A stretch of 64,000 nucleotides of DNA from Hyphomicrobiales bacterium (GCA_900468535.1 UBTY01000010.1:71513-135512); one strand, 5' to 3'. Shown: positions 25,760-36,678, numbered from the stretch's first letter. Notes: generated by a model from the sequence alone, not told the origin. A program made the numbers and translations.

Positions 25760-26500
25760 ATGGGAAAGCAAGTGCGCGCCGTCTCCGACAGCGCCGACGA
25801 TGCCGTTTTTCTGCGCTCCGATATGTCGGTGCGGGCCATGCCAAGTGCGCCGGACGAGCGCATGGAAGCGATGGCGAAGTCGGGCGGCTTTCAATATTAC
25901 TTGCTTGCTGCCTTTCCCCGTGGCGACCGCGCCAGCTTCGCGGCCAACTGTCTTTCAAGCAACTGGCCAGAGGAGCTTCTGTCCTTCTATGACGGGGCCG
26001 ATCTTTTCTATTATTGTAAGCTTGTGAATAGGATACGGCGATCGATCGTTCCCGTTTTCTGCGATCAGGCGCCGTTCGAAGCCACCGCGGCCAACCAGGA
26101 AAATCCGGCGCTTACGGCGCTTTTTCGCGAGCGCGGACTGAAGAGCACATTCGCATTTTCGCTGCATGACGCCGAGCTGCGGCAGTATATTTTCGCCTTT
26201 TCAGGCGAGCGGCCGAAGATCGGGCGCGAAGAGGCCATGGCGATGGTCTTCCAGAGCATCGAGTTTCTGGAATTGTTCGCAAAGGATCATCCGACCGAAC
26301 AGCCTCCCGAAAGTCTCAGCAGCCGTGAAATCGAGTGTCTTCGGTGGTCAGCGGCAGGCAAGAGCAGCGACGAGATCGCGATTATCCTCAACCTCTCGTC
26401 GCACACGGTTGTCGGCTATCTGAAGAGCGCGATGCGCAAGCTCGACTCGGTCAATCGGATGCAGGCGATTGCCCGAGCGTTCCGCTACCGTCTTCTCTGA
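25760..26500 (+). CDS. LuxR-family transcriptional regulator with autoinducer-binding-like domain
   Basis: 246 residues from the ATG at 25760 (GGGAAAG upstream), the usual LuxR length. The N-terminal part (about 35-165) resembles the autoinducer-binding fold: FQYYLLAAFPRG, NWPEELLSFYDGADLFYYC, and later AFSLHDAELRQYIFAFSGERP. The C-terminal GerE helix-turn-helix is clear: LSSREIECLRWSAAGKSS, then DEIAIILNLSSHTVVGYLKS and MRKLDSVNRMQAIARA. No luxI-type synthase is present nearby, so it is a LuxR solo in this window. Several acyl-homoserine-lactone binding residues are not obviously conserved. Confidence 0.8.
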   Translation: MGKQVRAVSDSADDAVFLRSDMSVRAMPSAPDERMEAMAKSGGFQYYLLAAFPRGDRASFAANCLSSNWPEELLSFYDGADLFYYCKLVNRIRRSIVPVFCDQAPFEATAANQENPALTALFRERGLKSTFAFSLHDAELRQYIFAFSGERPKIGREEAMAMVFQSIEFLELFAKDHPTEQPPESLSSREIECLRWSAAGKSSDEIAIILNLSSHTVVGYLKSAMRKLDSVNRMQAIARAFRYRLL

Positions 26501-26507
26501 AACAATC

Positions 26508-27545
26508 TCAGAGCAGCGCAATGGCGAGCTCTGTTTTGGATTCTCCGAATTCGTAGAGCGCTGTGCCGGTATGGCGCAGGGCAAGCCAATCACCTGCCTC
26601 GAGCCGCGCAAGAGCCGCTACGGATTGCCGGGCAGGGGAGGCCGACGACTGTCCTTCGAGTGCGGCGAGCACTGTCGCTCCGTTCGCTTCGATTGCCGCG
26701 CCATGCCCGGACGAGCTCAGCGTGCGGACGTTCAGCGAAAGAATGTAGAGACCTGCCGAGGGGACGATGAGGCGCTGTCCACTGCCCGAAGGGACCGTTG
26801 TCCCAAGCTGTATGCTCCCCTGCAGAAGGCGAAGGGCGTCGAAGCCCGTCAGGCTGCCTGAGGCGGGTGTTGCCGTGCCTGCAGTTCGCGATGCCGCCGC
26901 TGCGGGTCGCTCGGGAGTCTCGACAATTCCAGTGCCGGAGATTCGCAACGCCGTCTTCCAGCTGCTGCCGTCGCTGCTGACCTTGATCGAGAAATCGTCA
27001 TTGCCCGCCAATCCCAGTTCGGCGCGCCCGGCCCAGCCCGTCTGGAAGAGAATCGTTCCTGTCTCGCCGACCGCAGCCTTGTTGAGTTTCAGCTGATGGC
27101 CATGTCCTTCATGGCTGAAGAGGCTGGCTGGCGACGAGACTGCCAGCCGATTCGTGTTGTCAGGCGCGGCATTCACCCCGATCATGGCCACCGACTGGTC
27201 GCTTCGGAGCGAAATTGCCTGCCATGTAGCGCCGTCGAAGCTGCGGAGGTCGCCGCTCTCGCGGAACAACGCGCACCAGCCGTTTTTGGGGGAGAGATAA
27301 AGCCAGGCCGCGTCCTGGCGCATCGCCAGTTGGCCGTCTTTTCCAGCCCATGCAGCGGTAGCGTCAGGCAGGACGAGGTAGCAATCGCCCTCCGCCGGGG
27401 TGGCGGGCGGCGCGGTCAGTTGCTGATGGATCGTCAGTTGTACGGCGGCGTCGAGGCGCTGCAGCGCTTCGTTATGCGTTACATGCTTTTGTGCCTGCGA
27501 GGGCAGTATGTAGGGCAAGGCAAGGTTGGCTGTCTGATCCGACAT
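26508..27545 (-). CDS. DUF2793 protein with C1q-like C-terminal domain
   Basis: 345 residues from the ATG at 27545 (GGAG seven bases upstream). The N-terminal DUF2793 domain runs MSDQTANLALPYILPSQAQK, then HVTHNEALQRLDAAVQL and GDCYLVLPDATAAWAGKDGQ. DUF2793 is typical of phage and gene-transfer-agent tail or host-specificity proteins in alphaproteobacteria. Residues about 245-345 resemble a C1q/TNF-type jelly roll (VPSAGLYILSLNVR, LEAGDWLALRHTG, C-terminal ELAIALL). No other phage gene is near. It may be a surface or fibre-like protein; a cargo protein of a gene-transfer agent is another possibility. Confidence 0.65.
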   Translation of the reverse strand: MSDQTANLALPYILPSQAQKHVTHNEALQRLDAAVQLTIHQQLTAPPATPAEGDCYLVLPDATAAWAGKDGQLAMRQDAAWLYLSPKNGWCALFRESGDLRSFDGATWQAISLRSDQSVAMIGVNAAPDNTNRLAVSSPASLFSHEGHGHQLKLNKAAVGETGTILFQTGWAGRAELGLAGNDDFSIKVSSDGSSWKTALRISGTGIVETPERPAAAASRTAGTATPASGSLTGFDALRLLQGSIQLGTTVPSGSGQRLIVPSAGLYILSLNVRTLSSSGHGAAIEANGATVLAALEGQSSASPARQSVAALARLEAGDWLALRHTGTALYEFGESKTELAIALL

Positions 27546-27672
27546 CAAGGCGCTCCGTCCTGGCATCGGGGGGAGCCGATGCTGTTTCGTTGCGCTGAAT
27601 CCTAGAGAGTCAGCGGCGGACGGGGAGCAAGGCGCTGTGGAGCTGTTGATTAAGCTTGGTTTTCTCGAAGAA

Positions 27673-28467
27673 TCATGCGCCTGACAGCACCGGCGGACGC
27701 CCGCCCCAGGATATGAAGTTGGGGTTGGCGAAATCGCTATCCTCGGTTTGACCGACCTTGCCGTAGGTGAGCGGTGCGCCGTCGAGCGTTACCGTGGTTC
27801 CGCCAGCCGCGCGCAGGACTGCATCGCCGGCGGCCGTGTCCCACTCCATCGTGCGTGTGAAGCGCGGGTAAACGTCCGCGCCGCCTTCTGCCAGCAGACA
27901 GAATTTCAGCGACGAGCCGATGTTGGTGCAGCGTGAAATGGCATTCTCGGCGAGAAAACGTTCGGTCTGGGGGCTGTTATGCGAACGGCTGGCCAGCGCG
28001 GACCGATCCGACGGCTGTGTCCGAACATTGATGAATGCACGCCGCTCGACGCGAAAGGATGCATCGATGAACATCTTCTCGGCGCGATTGCCTTCGCCGG
28101 AGAAGGCAAGGCTCAAGGCCGGCGCGTAGACAATGCCCGCAACCGGTGCGCCATCGACGATATAAGCGATGTTGACGGTGAACTCGCCACGCCGGTCGAT
28201 GAACTCACGCGTACCGTCGAGAGGGTCGACAAGGAAGAAGGCATGGCCAATCGCGGGGACGATCCCCGCGGCAACCGATTCCTCGGCGATGACGGGTATG
28301 TCCGGAAAATCTTCGTGCAGGTGGCGAAGAATGATGCGCTCCGCTTCCTCGTCGGCGATCGTGACGGGGCTGTCGTCGGCCTTCTTTGCGCTGGCGCAGC
28401 CGCGCGCATAGATTTCCAGGATGGCTTGCCCTGCCTCAAGAGCAGCGCGTTCGAAGGTTTGGAGCAT
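27673..28467 (-). CDS. cysQ: 3'(2'),5'-bisphosphate nucleotidase CysQ-like
   Basis: 264 residues from the ATG at 28467, where the family homology begins. It is an inositol-monophosphatase-fold enzyme that dephosphorylates PAP or PAPS in sulfate assimilation. The Mg-binding motifs are seen: VIAEES, DPLDGTREF, and EWDTAAGDAVLRAAGG. A GTG at 28530 in the same frame has a better ribosome site (AAGGA at six bases) and would add 21 residues, so the start is open. It is monocistronic. Confidence 0.85.
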   Translation of the reverse strand: MLQTFERAALEAGQAILEIYARGCASAKKADDSPVTIADEEAERIILRHLHEDFPDIPVIAEESVAAGIVPAIGHAFFLVDPLDGTREFIDRRGEFTVNIAYIVDGAPVAGIVYAPALSLAFSGEGNRAEKMFIDASFRVERRAFINVRTQPSDRSALASRSHNSPQTERFLAENAISRCTNIGSSLKFCLLAEGGADVYPRFTRTMEWDTAAGDAVLRAAGGTTVTLDGAPLTYGKVGQTEDSDFANPNFISWGGRPPVLSGA

Positions 28468-28863
28468 TTCGCTTTGTGTTCGGTATATTGCTATCGATGC
28501 AGATATAGGTGATTTCACTTCGGATTGCACGCCGCATCCTTAGCGCACATTCGCGTGCATTCTGTCCGCACGAAGCCTGCGATACCTGCTCTCGTGTCCT
28601 TGTAAGCATGCTTCAAAGCGAACCGCAATCTCCGGCAAATGCAATCAAATCCGGCGTTTTCCGGGCAGTGCATGTTAAAAAAATCAACTTATTGAGTTAA
28701 AAAAAGTCATTTTCACCAAAAAGGCAAAGAACTTTGGGGCATTGCGATTTTGCGCTTCCCTTTTGGTTTGAAAGCAGTATGAAATCCTTAATCAAGAGCT
28801 CAATAAGGGTTCTAATAACAAGAGATGCAGGTTGATCTGACCGGCATCCAGGGGAAATGACAT
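28468..28863. other. gap between cysQ and livH, livH leader region
   Basis: No gene. The part from 28670 to 28830 is very AT-rich. A 9-base inverted repeat, CTTATTGAG at 28688-28696 and CTCAATAAG at 28799-28807, brackets the likely livH promoter. The livH ribosome site AGGGGAA is at 28851-28857. Confidence 0.45.
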
Positions 28864-29766
<903 letters not shown>

Positions 29767-29770
29767 CGTC

Positions 29771-31162
29771 ATGGCAAATGTTGGAAACTCCGCTGGCAAG
29801 CCCGCACCCGGACTTGTCCAGACGGGTATTAAAGAAGCTATATTCGCAGGCCTGATCTCGTTCGGCATGTTCGTTCTCTATGTCGGCCTCGGCACGCAGC
29901 AGAACATCAGCAACGAACTGATCGTCGTTCAGCGCTGGGGCCTTCTGGCGATCTTCGTCGCCATCGCCGCAGTCGGCCGGTTTGCCGTCGTCGTCTTCCT
30001 GCGCCCGCATCTCGATGCCCGCAAGCTCGCCAAGGCGCGCAGCGGCGAACTCGATATCTCCGAGAAGAAGGGCTTCTTCCACGCGCACTTCCTGAAGATC
30101 GCGCTGGTGGCGCTGCTGCTCTATCCGATGGTCATCGTCGCGCTTGTGGGCGCACAGGGTTCGCTGAAGTGGGTCGATAACTTCGGCATCCAGATCCTGA
30201 TCTACGTGATGCTGGCCTGGGGTCTGAACATCGTCGTTGGTCTCGCCGGTCTGCTCGACCTGGGTTACGTCGCCTTCTATGCGGTCGGCGCCTATTCCTA
30301 CGCGCTGTTGTCAAGCTATTTCGGCCTGTCCTTCTGGGTTCTGTTGCCGTTGTCGGGCATTCTCGCCGGTCTCTGGGGCATCATTCTCGGCTTCCCGGTC
30401 CTGCGTCTGCGCGGTGACTACCTGGCGATCGTGACGCTGGCATTCGGCGAAATCATCCGCCTCGTGATCATCAACTGGACCGATCTGACAAAGGGCACGT
30501 TCGGCATCTCGAGCATCCCGAAGGCAACGCTTTTCGGCATTCCCTTCGATGCCAGCCCGCACGGCTTCGCCAAGCTGTTCCACCTGCCGATCTCGTCGGC
30601 CTACTACAAGATCTTCCTGTTCTATCTGATCCTGGCGCTCTGCCTGCTGACGGCTTACGTGACGATCCGCCTGCGCCGCATGCCGATCGGCCGTGCGTGG
30701 GAAGCGCTTCGCGAAGACGAGATCGCCTGCCGTTCGCTCGGCATCAACACGGTGACGACCAAGCTCACGGCATTCGCCACGGGTGCAATGTTCGGTGGCT
30801 TCGCCGGCTCCTTCTTCGCCGCTCGCCAGGGCTTCGTATCGCCTGAATCCTTCGTGTTCCTGGAATCGGCCGTCATCCTCGCCATCGTCGTTCTTGGCGG
30901 CATGGGCTCGTTGACCGGCATCGCGATTGCAGCGATCGTCATGATCGGCGGCACGGAAATGCTGCGCGAGATGGAGTTCCTGAAGCTCATCTTCGGGCCC
31001 GACTTCACGCCGGAACTCTACCGCATGCTGCTCTTCGGTCTGGCGATGGTCGTCGTCATGCTGATCAAGCCACGCGGCTTCGTGGGATCGCGTGAGCCGA
31101 CGGCCTTCCTCAAGGAGCGGAAATCCGTTTCCGGCAGCTTCACCAAGGAGGGCCACGGCTGA
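29771..31162 (+). CDS. livM: branched-chain amino acid ABC transporter permease LivM
   Basis: 463 residues. The first 120 hold two extra membrane segments and a charged loop ([18 protein letters not shown]), as in long LivM proteins. The conserved permease core runs from about residue 140: [32 protein letters not shown] is recognisable, as is the EAA-like loop [22 protein letters not shown]. It pairs with LivH. Its TGA overlaps the livG start by one base. Confidence 0.92.
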   Translation: MANVGNSAGKPAPGLVQTGIKEAIFAGLISFGMFVLYVGLGTQQNISNELIVVQRWGLLAIFVAIAAVGRFAVVVFLRPHLDARKLAKARSGELDISEKKGFFHAHFLKIALVALLLYPMVIVALVGAQGSLKWVDNFGIQILIYVMLAWGLNIVVGLAGLLDLGYVAFYAVGAYSYALLSSYFGLSFWVLLPLSGILAGLWGIILGFPVLRLRGDYLAIVTLAFGEIIRLVIINWTDLTKGTFGISSIPKATLFGIPFDASPHGFAKLFHLPISSAYYKIFLFYLILALCLLTAYVTIRLRRMPIGRAWEALREDEIACRSLGINTVTTKLTAFATGAMFGGFAGSFFAARQGFVSPESFVFLESAVILAIVVLGGMGSLTGIAIAAIVMIGGTEMLREMEFLKLIFGPDFTPELYRMLLFGLAMVVVMLIKPRGFVGSREPTAFLKERKSVSGSFTKEGHG

Positions 31163-32034
31163 TGAGCCCTCAGGAAAACACCATGACCAGCGATACCCTG
31201 CTCAAGGTCGAGCACCTGTCGATGAAGTTCGGCGGCCTGATGGCGATCAACGACTTCTCGTTCGAAGCCAAGCGCGGCGATATTACCGCGCTGATCGGAC
31301 CGAACGGCGCCGGCAAGACCACCGTCTTCAACTGCATCACCGGCTTCTACAAGCCGACCATGGGCATGATCACCCTGCAGCAGAAGAGCGGCAAGGAATA
31401 CCTGCTTGAGCGTCTGCCCGACTTCCGGATCACCCGCGAAGCCAAGGTTGCCCGTACCTTCCAGAACATCCGGCTGTTCTCCGGCCTGACGGTTCTCGAA
31501 AACCTTCTGGTCGCGCAGCACAACAAGCTGATGCTGGCATCGGGCTACACCATTCTCGGCCTGCTCGGGATCGGCCGCTACAGCGCGGAAGCCAAGAACG
31601 CGATCGAGGTTGCCCGTTACTGGCTGGAGAAGGCCGATCTGATCGATCGCGCTGACGATCCCGCCGGCGACCTGCCATACGGTGCGCAGCGTCGCCTGGA
31701 AATCGCGCGCGCCATGTGCACTGGTCCGGAACTGCTATGCCTCGATGAACCGGCCGCCGGTCTCAATCCGAAGGAATCGCTGACGCTGAACGCGCTCCTG
31801 CGCGGGATCCGTGACGAGGGCACGTCGCTGCTCCTGATCGAACACGACATGTCCGTGGTCATGGAAATTTCCGACCATGTCGTCGTGCTCGAATACGGGC
31901 AGAAGATTTCCGACGGCACGCCTGACCATGTGAAGAACGATCCGAAGGTCATCGCGGCCTATCTCGGTGTCGAAGACGAGGAAGTGGAACAAGTGATCGC
32001 AGACGTCGAGAACCTCGAAGGAGGTACGCACTGA
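31162..32034 (+). CDS. livG: branched-chain amino acid ABC transporter ATPase LivG
   Basis: 290 residues. ABC ATPase with Walker A GPNGAGKTT, the LivG-type insert after the Q-loop, a modified signature PYGAQRRLEIARA, Walker B LLCLDEPAAGL and switch His in LLIEHDMSVV. It powers LivHM with LivF. The ATG at 31162 overlaps the livM stop; an ATG at 31183 with AGGAAA upstream is an equally good start and would remove seven residues. Confidence 0.92.
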   Translation: MSPQENTMTSDTLLKVEHLSMKFGGLMAINDFSFEAKRGDITALIGPNGAGKTTVFNCITGFYKPTMGMITLQQKSGKEYLLERLPDFRITREAKVARTFQNIRLFSGLTVLENLLVAQHNKLMLASGYTILGLLGIGRYSAEAKNAIEVARYWLEKADLIDRADDPAGDLPYGAQRRLEIARAMCTGPELLCLDEPAAGLNPKESLTLNALLRGIRDEGTSLLLIEHDMSVVMEISDHVVVLEYGQKISDGTPDHVKNDPKVIAAYLGVEDEEVEQVIADVENLEGGTH

Positions 32035-32762
32035 TGACCGGTCAGCCACTTCTCAAGGTCCAGGGTGTCGAAACCTACTACGGCAACATCCGCGCGCTTG
32101 CCGGTATCGACGTCGAAGTCAACCAGGGCGAAATCGTCAGCCTGATCGGTGCCAATGGCGCCGGCAAGTCGACACTGATGATGACGATCTGCGGCAGCCC
32201 GCAGGCGCGCAGCGGCTCGGTCGTCTTTGAAGGCCGTGACATCACCAGGATGCCGACCCACGAAATCGCCCGCCTGCGTATCGCGCAGTCGCCTGAGGGA
32301 CGCCGCATTTTCCCGCGTATGAGCGTGATGGAAAATCTGCAGATGGGCGCCGGCCTCGACAACCTGAAATACTTCAAGGAAGACGTGGAGAAGATCTTTG
32401 CGATGTTCCCGCGCCTGAAGGAGCGCCAGACGCAGCGCGGCGGCACGCTTTCGGGCGGTGAGCAGCAGATGCTGTCGATCGGCCGCGCGCTGATGGCGCG
32501 GCCCAAGCTGCTTTTGCTCGACGAACCGTCGCTCGGCCTCGCGCCGCTGATCGTCAAGGGCATCTTCGAGGCGATCAAGAAGCTGAACAAGGACGAGGGA
32601 CTGACTGTGTTCCTCGTCGAGCAGAACGCATTCGCAGCGCTGAAGCTGTCCGACCGGGCCTATGTCATGGTCAACGGCAAGGTGACGATGTCGGGCTCCG
32701 GCCAGGAACTGCTTGCCAATCCCGAGGTTCGCGCCGCCTATCTCGAAGGCGGACGGCATTGA
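32034..32762 (+). CDS. livF: branched-chain amino acid ABC transporter ATPase LivF
   Basis: 242 residues. Walker A GANGAGKST, signature LSGGEQQMLSIGRA, Walker B LLLLDEPSLGL, switch His replaced by Gln in FLVEQNAFAA as is usual for LivF. It starts in a one-base overlap with livG. A ribosome-binding GAGGAG precedes the next small gene 24 bases on. Confidence 0.93.
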   Translation: MTGQPLLKVQGVETYYGNIRALAGIDVEVNQGEIVSLIGANGAGKSTLMMTICGSPQARSGSVVFEGRDITRMPTHEIARLRIAQSPEGRRIFPRMSVMENLQMGAGLDNLKYFKEDVEKIFAMFPRLKERQTQRGGTLSGGEQQMLSIGRALMARPKLLLLDEPSLGLAPLIVKGIFEAIKKLNKDEGLTVFLVEQNAFAALKLSDRAYVMVNGKVTMSGSGQELLANPEVRAAYLEGGRH

Positions 32763-32786
32763 GCATGACGAAGAGGAGACTTTGAT

Positions 32787-33140
32787 ATGCAGGGACTTTT
32801 CTTTGAAGGCGATACCGGCGTTCGTAGCGTCATCCGCCTCGTCGTCGTGCTGATCGGCTTTTGGACTGCATGGCGTGCCGGTCGCGCCGCGGCCGAAGGC
32901 TGGAGCGAATACCCTCTGGTGGTCGCCTATACGCTTCTGCTGGGAGTCGCGATGCAGTTTCTGCATCATGCGCTCTTCGATGGGCCGTTTCTCAGCGCCT
33001 TCTACTACGTCATCGACGTGGTGCTTCTTTTGATCTTCTCGACGGCCGGCTACCGCTATCGCCGCACCAACCAGATGGTCAATAACTACTACTGGCTATA
33101 CGAAAAGACGTCCCCCTTCTCCTGGAAGGCAAAACATTGA
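32787..33140 (+). CDS. DUF6867 small membrane protein
   Basis: 117 residues with about three membrane helices (residues about 15-33, 45-65 and 70-88) and a basic C-terminus ([19 protein letters not shown]). It resembles the DUF6867 family, found beside liv permease genes in alphaproteobacteria. Function is unknown; co-transcription with livHMGF suggests an accessory role in the transporter. GAGGAG lies upstream at good spacing. Confidence 0.7.
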   Translation: MQGLFFEGDTGVRSVIRLVVVLIGFWTAWRAGRAAAEGWSEYPLVVAYTLLLGVAMQFLHHALFDGPFLSAFYYVIDVVLLLIFSTAGYRYRRTNQMVNNYYWLYEKTSPFSWKAKH

Positions 33141-33261
33141 CAGCCGGTTGAAACTAGGGACAGACTGCCCCTTGGAGTGGAACAAGTTTCCTGGCGCGGT
33201 AAGGTGGGTACTGCGTTGGGTTCGTGGAACGGAACCCGCTAAAAAAATTGGGAGTAACGGA

Positions 33262-34383
33262 ATGAAAAAGTCTCTCCTGTCGGCTGTAGCTCTGACGGCG
33301 ATGGTCGCCTTCAGCGGCAACGCTTGGGCCGACATTATCGTGGGCGTCGCTGGTCCGCTGACCGGCCCGAACGCCGCTTTCGGTGCGCAGCTCCAGAAGG
33401 GCGCTGAGCAGGCCGCTGCCGACCTCAACGCTGCTGGCGGCATCAACGGCGAGCAGATCAAGGTTGTGCTCGGCGACGACGTCTCCGACCCGAAGCAGGG
33501 CATCTCGGTCGCGAACAAGTTCGCAGCTGACGGCGTCAAGTTCGTTATCGGCCACTTCAACTCGGGCGTTTCGATCCCGGCTTCCGAAGTTTATGCTGAA
33601 AACGGCATCCTCGAAATCACGCCGGCTGCTACCAACCCGCAGTTCACCGAGCGCGGCCTGTGGAACACGTTCCGTACTTGCGGCCGTGACGACCAGCAGG
33701 GCGCTATCGCCGGCAAGTATCTTGCCGACCACTTCAAGGACGCCAAGATCGCTGTCGTTCACGACAAGACGCCTTACGGCCAGGGTCTCGCTGACGAAAC
33801 CAAGAAGGCTCTGAACGCTGCTGGCGTTACGGAAGCTCTCTACGAAGGCATCAACGTTGGCGACAAGGACTTCTCGGCCCTCATCGCCAAGATGAAGGAA
33901 GCCGGCGTTTCGATCATCTACTGGGGTGGTCTCCACACCGAAGCTGGCCTGATCATCCGCCAGGCTGCCGACCAGGGCCTCAAGGCTACGCTGGTCTCCG
34001 GTGACGGTATCGTTTCGAACGAACTGGCATCGATCGCTGGCGACGCAGTTGCCGGTACGCTGAACACCTTCGGCCCTGATCCGACACTGAACCCGGCCAA
34101 CAAGGACCTCGTTGCGAAGTTCAAGGCTGCCGGCTTCAACCCGGAAGCTTACACGCTGTACTCCTACTCTGCGATGCAGGCGATTGCCGGCGCTGCCAAG
34201 GCAGCTGGTTCGACGGACGCAGAAGCCGTTGCAGCCGCAATGAAGGCAAAGGGCCCGTTCCCGACCGCCCTCGGCGATATCTCCTTCGATGAGAAGGGCG
34301 ACCCGAAGCTTCCTGGCTACATCATGTACGAGTGGAAGAAGGGCGAAGACGGCAAGTACAGCTACTTCCCGAAGGCTGACTAA
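33262..34383 (+). CDS. livK: branched-chain amino acid ABC transporter substrate-binding protein
   Basis: 373 residues from the ATG at 33262 (GGAG seven bases upstream). A Sec signal peptide of about 23 residues ends NAWADI. The mature protein is a type I periplasmic binding protein: [24 protein letters not shown] is recognisable, then [18 protein letters not shown] and [16 protein letters not shown]. It delivers Leu/Ile/Val-type amino acids to LivHMGF. Codon use is visibly optimised (GCT, CTG, GTT), as for an abundant protein, and it has its own 121-base upstream gap and terminator. Confidence 0.9.
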   Translation: MKKSLLSAVALTAMVAFSGNAWADIIVGVAGPLTGPNAAFGAQLQKGAEQAAADLNAAGGINGEQIKVVLGDDVSDPKQGISVANKFAADGVKFVIGHFNSGVSIPASEVYAENGILEITPAATNPQFTERGLWNTFRTCGRDDQQGAIAGKYLADHFKDAKIAVVHDKTPYGQGLADETKKALNAAGVTEALYEGINVGDKDFSALIAKMKEAGVSIIYWGGLHTEAGLIIRQAADQGLKATLVSGDGIVSNELASIAGDAVAGTLNTFGPDPTLNPANKDLVAKFKAAGFNPEAYTLYSYSAMQAIAGAAKAAGSTDAEAVAAAMKAKGPFPTALGDISFDEKGDPKLPGYIMYEWKKGEDGKYSYFPKAD

Positions 34384-34407
34384 GCCATATCGCTACATGC
34401 ATAGATC

Positions 34408-34438
34408 GAAGCCCGGCCAACCGCCGGGCTTCTTTTTT
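34408..34438 (+). terminator. intrinsic terminator after livK
   Basis: A perfect 9-bp stem (34408-34416 with 34424-34432) followed by six T, 25 bases past the stop. Confidence 0.93.
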
Positions 34439-34515
34439 GGAAGATGGTGGTTCCTTGGCTTGCGCCTAGCCGTTGCTTATCGCATCGTCCGGCCCTCAAC
34501 ATGCAAGGAGTCGAC

Positions 34516-35487
34516 ATGTCTCGTCCGACGATTCTTCTTACCCGGCGCTGGCCGGCTGCCGTCGAGGCGGTGCTCGCCGAACGTTTCGATGCAACGTTCA
34601 ATGTCGATGATCAGCCCATGACGCCGGAAGCGATCGCCGAGGCACTTCACCGTTACGACGGCGTTTTGCCGACCGTTTCGGACAAGCTGCCGGCCAGGGT
34701 CTTTGCGGGTGGCGACATCAGGACGAAGATCCTCGGCAACTTCGGTGTTGGCTACAATCATATCGACGTTGCGGCTGCAAAGAGCCAGGGCATCGTCGTT
34801 ACCAACACGCCTGGCGTTCTGACCGACTGCACCGCCGATATCGCGATGCTGCTGCTTCTGTCGGTTGCGCGTCGTGCCGGGGAGGGCGAGCGACAGATCC
34901 GGGCCGGCGAATGGCAAGGCTGGTGCCCCACCCACATGATCGGCACGAAGGTAACGGGAAAGACCGTCGGTATCATCGGCTTCGGCCGGATCGGCAAGGC
35001 CTTCGCGCAGCGTTGCCATTTCGGTTTCGGGATGGATGTCGTTTTCTACAATCGCTCGCCGGTGGATCCCGCCGAGGCTAGCCGATATGGCGCCCGTCAG
35101 CTTCTGACCGTCGAGGACGTGCTCGGCACTGCGGATTTTGTCTCGCTTCATTGCCCGGGTGGTGCCGAGAACAGGCATCTTATGAACGCTGAACGCCTTT
35201 CGGCCATGAAGCCGGGCGCATTTCTCATCAACACCGCCCGTGGCGACGTGGTCGACGAGGCTGCATTGGCTGCCGCGTTGAAGAATGGGGTCATCCGGGG
35301 CGCCGGGTTGGATGTCTATGAGGCCGAGCCGCATGTGCCGGAGACGCTGCGCACGTTGGAGAACGTCGTGCTCCTGCCGCATCTCGGCAGCGCCACCGAA
35401 GAAACGCGGACGGCCATGGGCATGAAGGTCGTCGACAACATCACGGCCTTCTTCGACGGCAAGGAACCGCCTGACAGAGTTGCCTGA
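34516..35487 (+). CDS. D-2-hydroxyacid dehydrogenase (glyoxylate/hydroxypyruvate reductase type)
   Basis: 323 residues from the ATG at 34516, five bases after GGAG. An NAD(P)-dependent 2-hydroxyacid dehydrogenase: dinucleotide fold IIGFGRIGKAFAQR, catalytic Arg in NTARGDVVDE, Glu in LDVYEAEP, and His in LPHLGSATEE. The pattern fits GyaR/GhrB-type glyoxylate or hydroxypyruvate reductases. It is convergent with the acyltransferase gene; only six bases separate the two stops. Confidence 0.85.
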   Translation: MSRPTILLTRRWPAAVEAVLAERFDATFNVDDQPMTPEAIAEALHRYDGVLPTVSDKLPARVFAGGDIRTKILGNFGVGYNHIDVAAAKSQGIVVTNTPGVLTDCTADIAMLLLLSVARRAGEGERQIRAGEWQGWCPTHMIGTKVTGKTVGIIGFGRIGKAFAQRCHFGFGMDVVFYNRSPVDPAEASRYGARQLLTVEDVLGTADFVSLHCPGGAENRHLMNAERLSAMKPGAFLINTARGDVVDEAALAAALKNGVIRGAGLDVYEAEPHVPETLRTLENVVLLPHLGSATEETRTAMGMKVVDNITAFFDGKEPPDRVA

Positions 35488-35493
35488 TCCCGT

Positions 35494-36678
35494 CTATCGC
35501 TCCGCGCCGACGGTTCTGCGCTCGCCCGATGGTTTCCGCGGTTTGGCCTCGAGGCCGAAGAGCAGGCGGGCGGGGCCGGGAATGAGATCCACGGCGACGG
35601 CGAAGAGCACGGAGAGGACGAAAGTCGCGGCAGCGACGATGACGAAGCTCGGCATTGCCGGGAGGCCGAGTGGCAGCACGTAGTAAAGCGCGCCGACGAT
35701 CACCGTCTGGTGGATGATGTAGAGCGGGAAAACGAGCCTGTTGACCGTGACCAGCCGCACGTCCGGCTGGTTGAAGTGACGGGCGGCGAAGCCGATCAGG
35801 GTCAGGATCATCGACCAGGCGAGCAGGAAGATCGCGGCCTTGAAGAGTGGGGTTTCATCGGCATAGCTGCCGATTGCCTGTTCGGCCGGAGCAAGCCAGG
35901 CGAACGTATAGAGAAACACCGTCACTGCCAGCGCAACGGCGGCGCTGACAAAGCGCTTGGCAATGATCGTCTCGATCAGGCTACGATGATTGCGGGCGAT
36001 GAGAAAGCCGAGGCCGAACCAGCTTGCCCAAACCGCGAACCAGGCCCCGTCATTGTAGAGCGCATTGGTTTCCTTGGGGTAGAAAGGCGAAAGCGCGAGG
36101 TTCAGCACCAGCGGCAGCAGGAAGAACAGGTAGATTGCTCCTGTCTTCGCGACGCGCTCGAACCAGGCCATGATCGCGTTGCCGGGCCGGCTCAGATAGA
36201 GAAAGATCGGGTAGCAAATCACCGACATGACAAGCAGGTAGGCGACGAACCACATGTGCGCCCAGGTGAAATTGCCGGTGGGATAGCGGCCTTCGGTGAA
36301 ATAGCGGGTTATCCAGAAAGTCAGCAGCGAGCCGTCATAGCCGTCCTCGTACATGCGCTCATACCAGACCTGCGGCACGACGAGCACGGCCATGGCGAAG
36401 AGCAGGGGCACGAGCAGGCGGATAGTACGCTTACGCAGAAAGGCGAGGCTGGAATCCGAGCGGAACGAGAAGGCAGCGCCCATGCCGGAGACGAAGAAGA
36501 GCAGGGCCAGCCGCCAGGCGCGCGGGAATTCCATGATGAGTGACAGGGCAGGGCTGGTGCGATCGCTATGGATCAGCCAGCCCATGTCGGTGAAGAAGGC
36601 GGCCGAGGAGTGATAGAGGATCAGGATCGCGAAGGCGGAAATCCGCAGCCGATCCACATAGTAAAGCCTGTCCTTCAT
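35494..36678 (-). CDS. acyltransferase 3 family membrane protein (OpgC-like)
   Basis: 394 residues with about ten membrane segments. The family N-terminus is clear, LYYVDRLRISAFAILILYH, with the His needed for acyl transfer. A second hallmark is FFVSGMGAAFSFRSDS. Members acylate surface or periplasmic glycans; the arrangement is close to OpgC/MdoC, which adds succinyl groups to periplasmic glucans. The acceptor here is unknown. Confidence 0.8.
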   Translation of the reverse strand: MKDRLYYVDRLRISAFAILILYHSSAAFFTDMGWLIHSDRTSPALSLIMEFPRAWRLALLFFVSGMGAAFSFRSDSSLAFLRKRTIRLLVPLLFAMAVLVVPQVWYERMYEDGYDGSLLTFWITRYFTEGRYPTGNFTWAHMWFVAYLLVMSVICYPIFLYLSRPGNAIMAWFERVAKTGAIYLFFLLPLVLNLALSPFYPKETNALYNDGAWFAVWASWFGLGFLIARNHRSLIETIIAKRFVSAAVALAVTVFLYTFAWLAPAEQAIGSYADETPLFKAAIFLLAWSMILTLIGFAARHFNQPDVRLVTVNRLVFPLYIIHQTVIVGALYYVLPLGLPAMPSFVIVAAATFVLSVLFAVAVDLIPGPARLLFGLEAKPRKPSGERRTVGAER

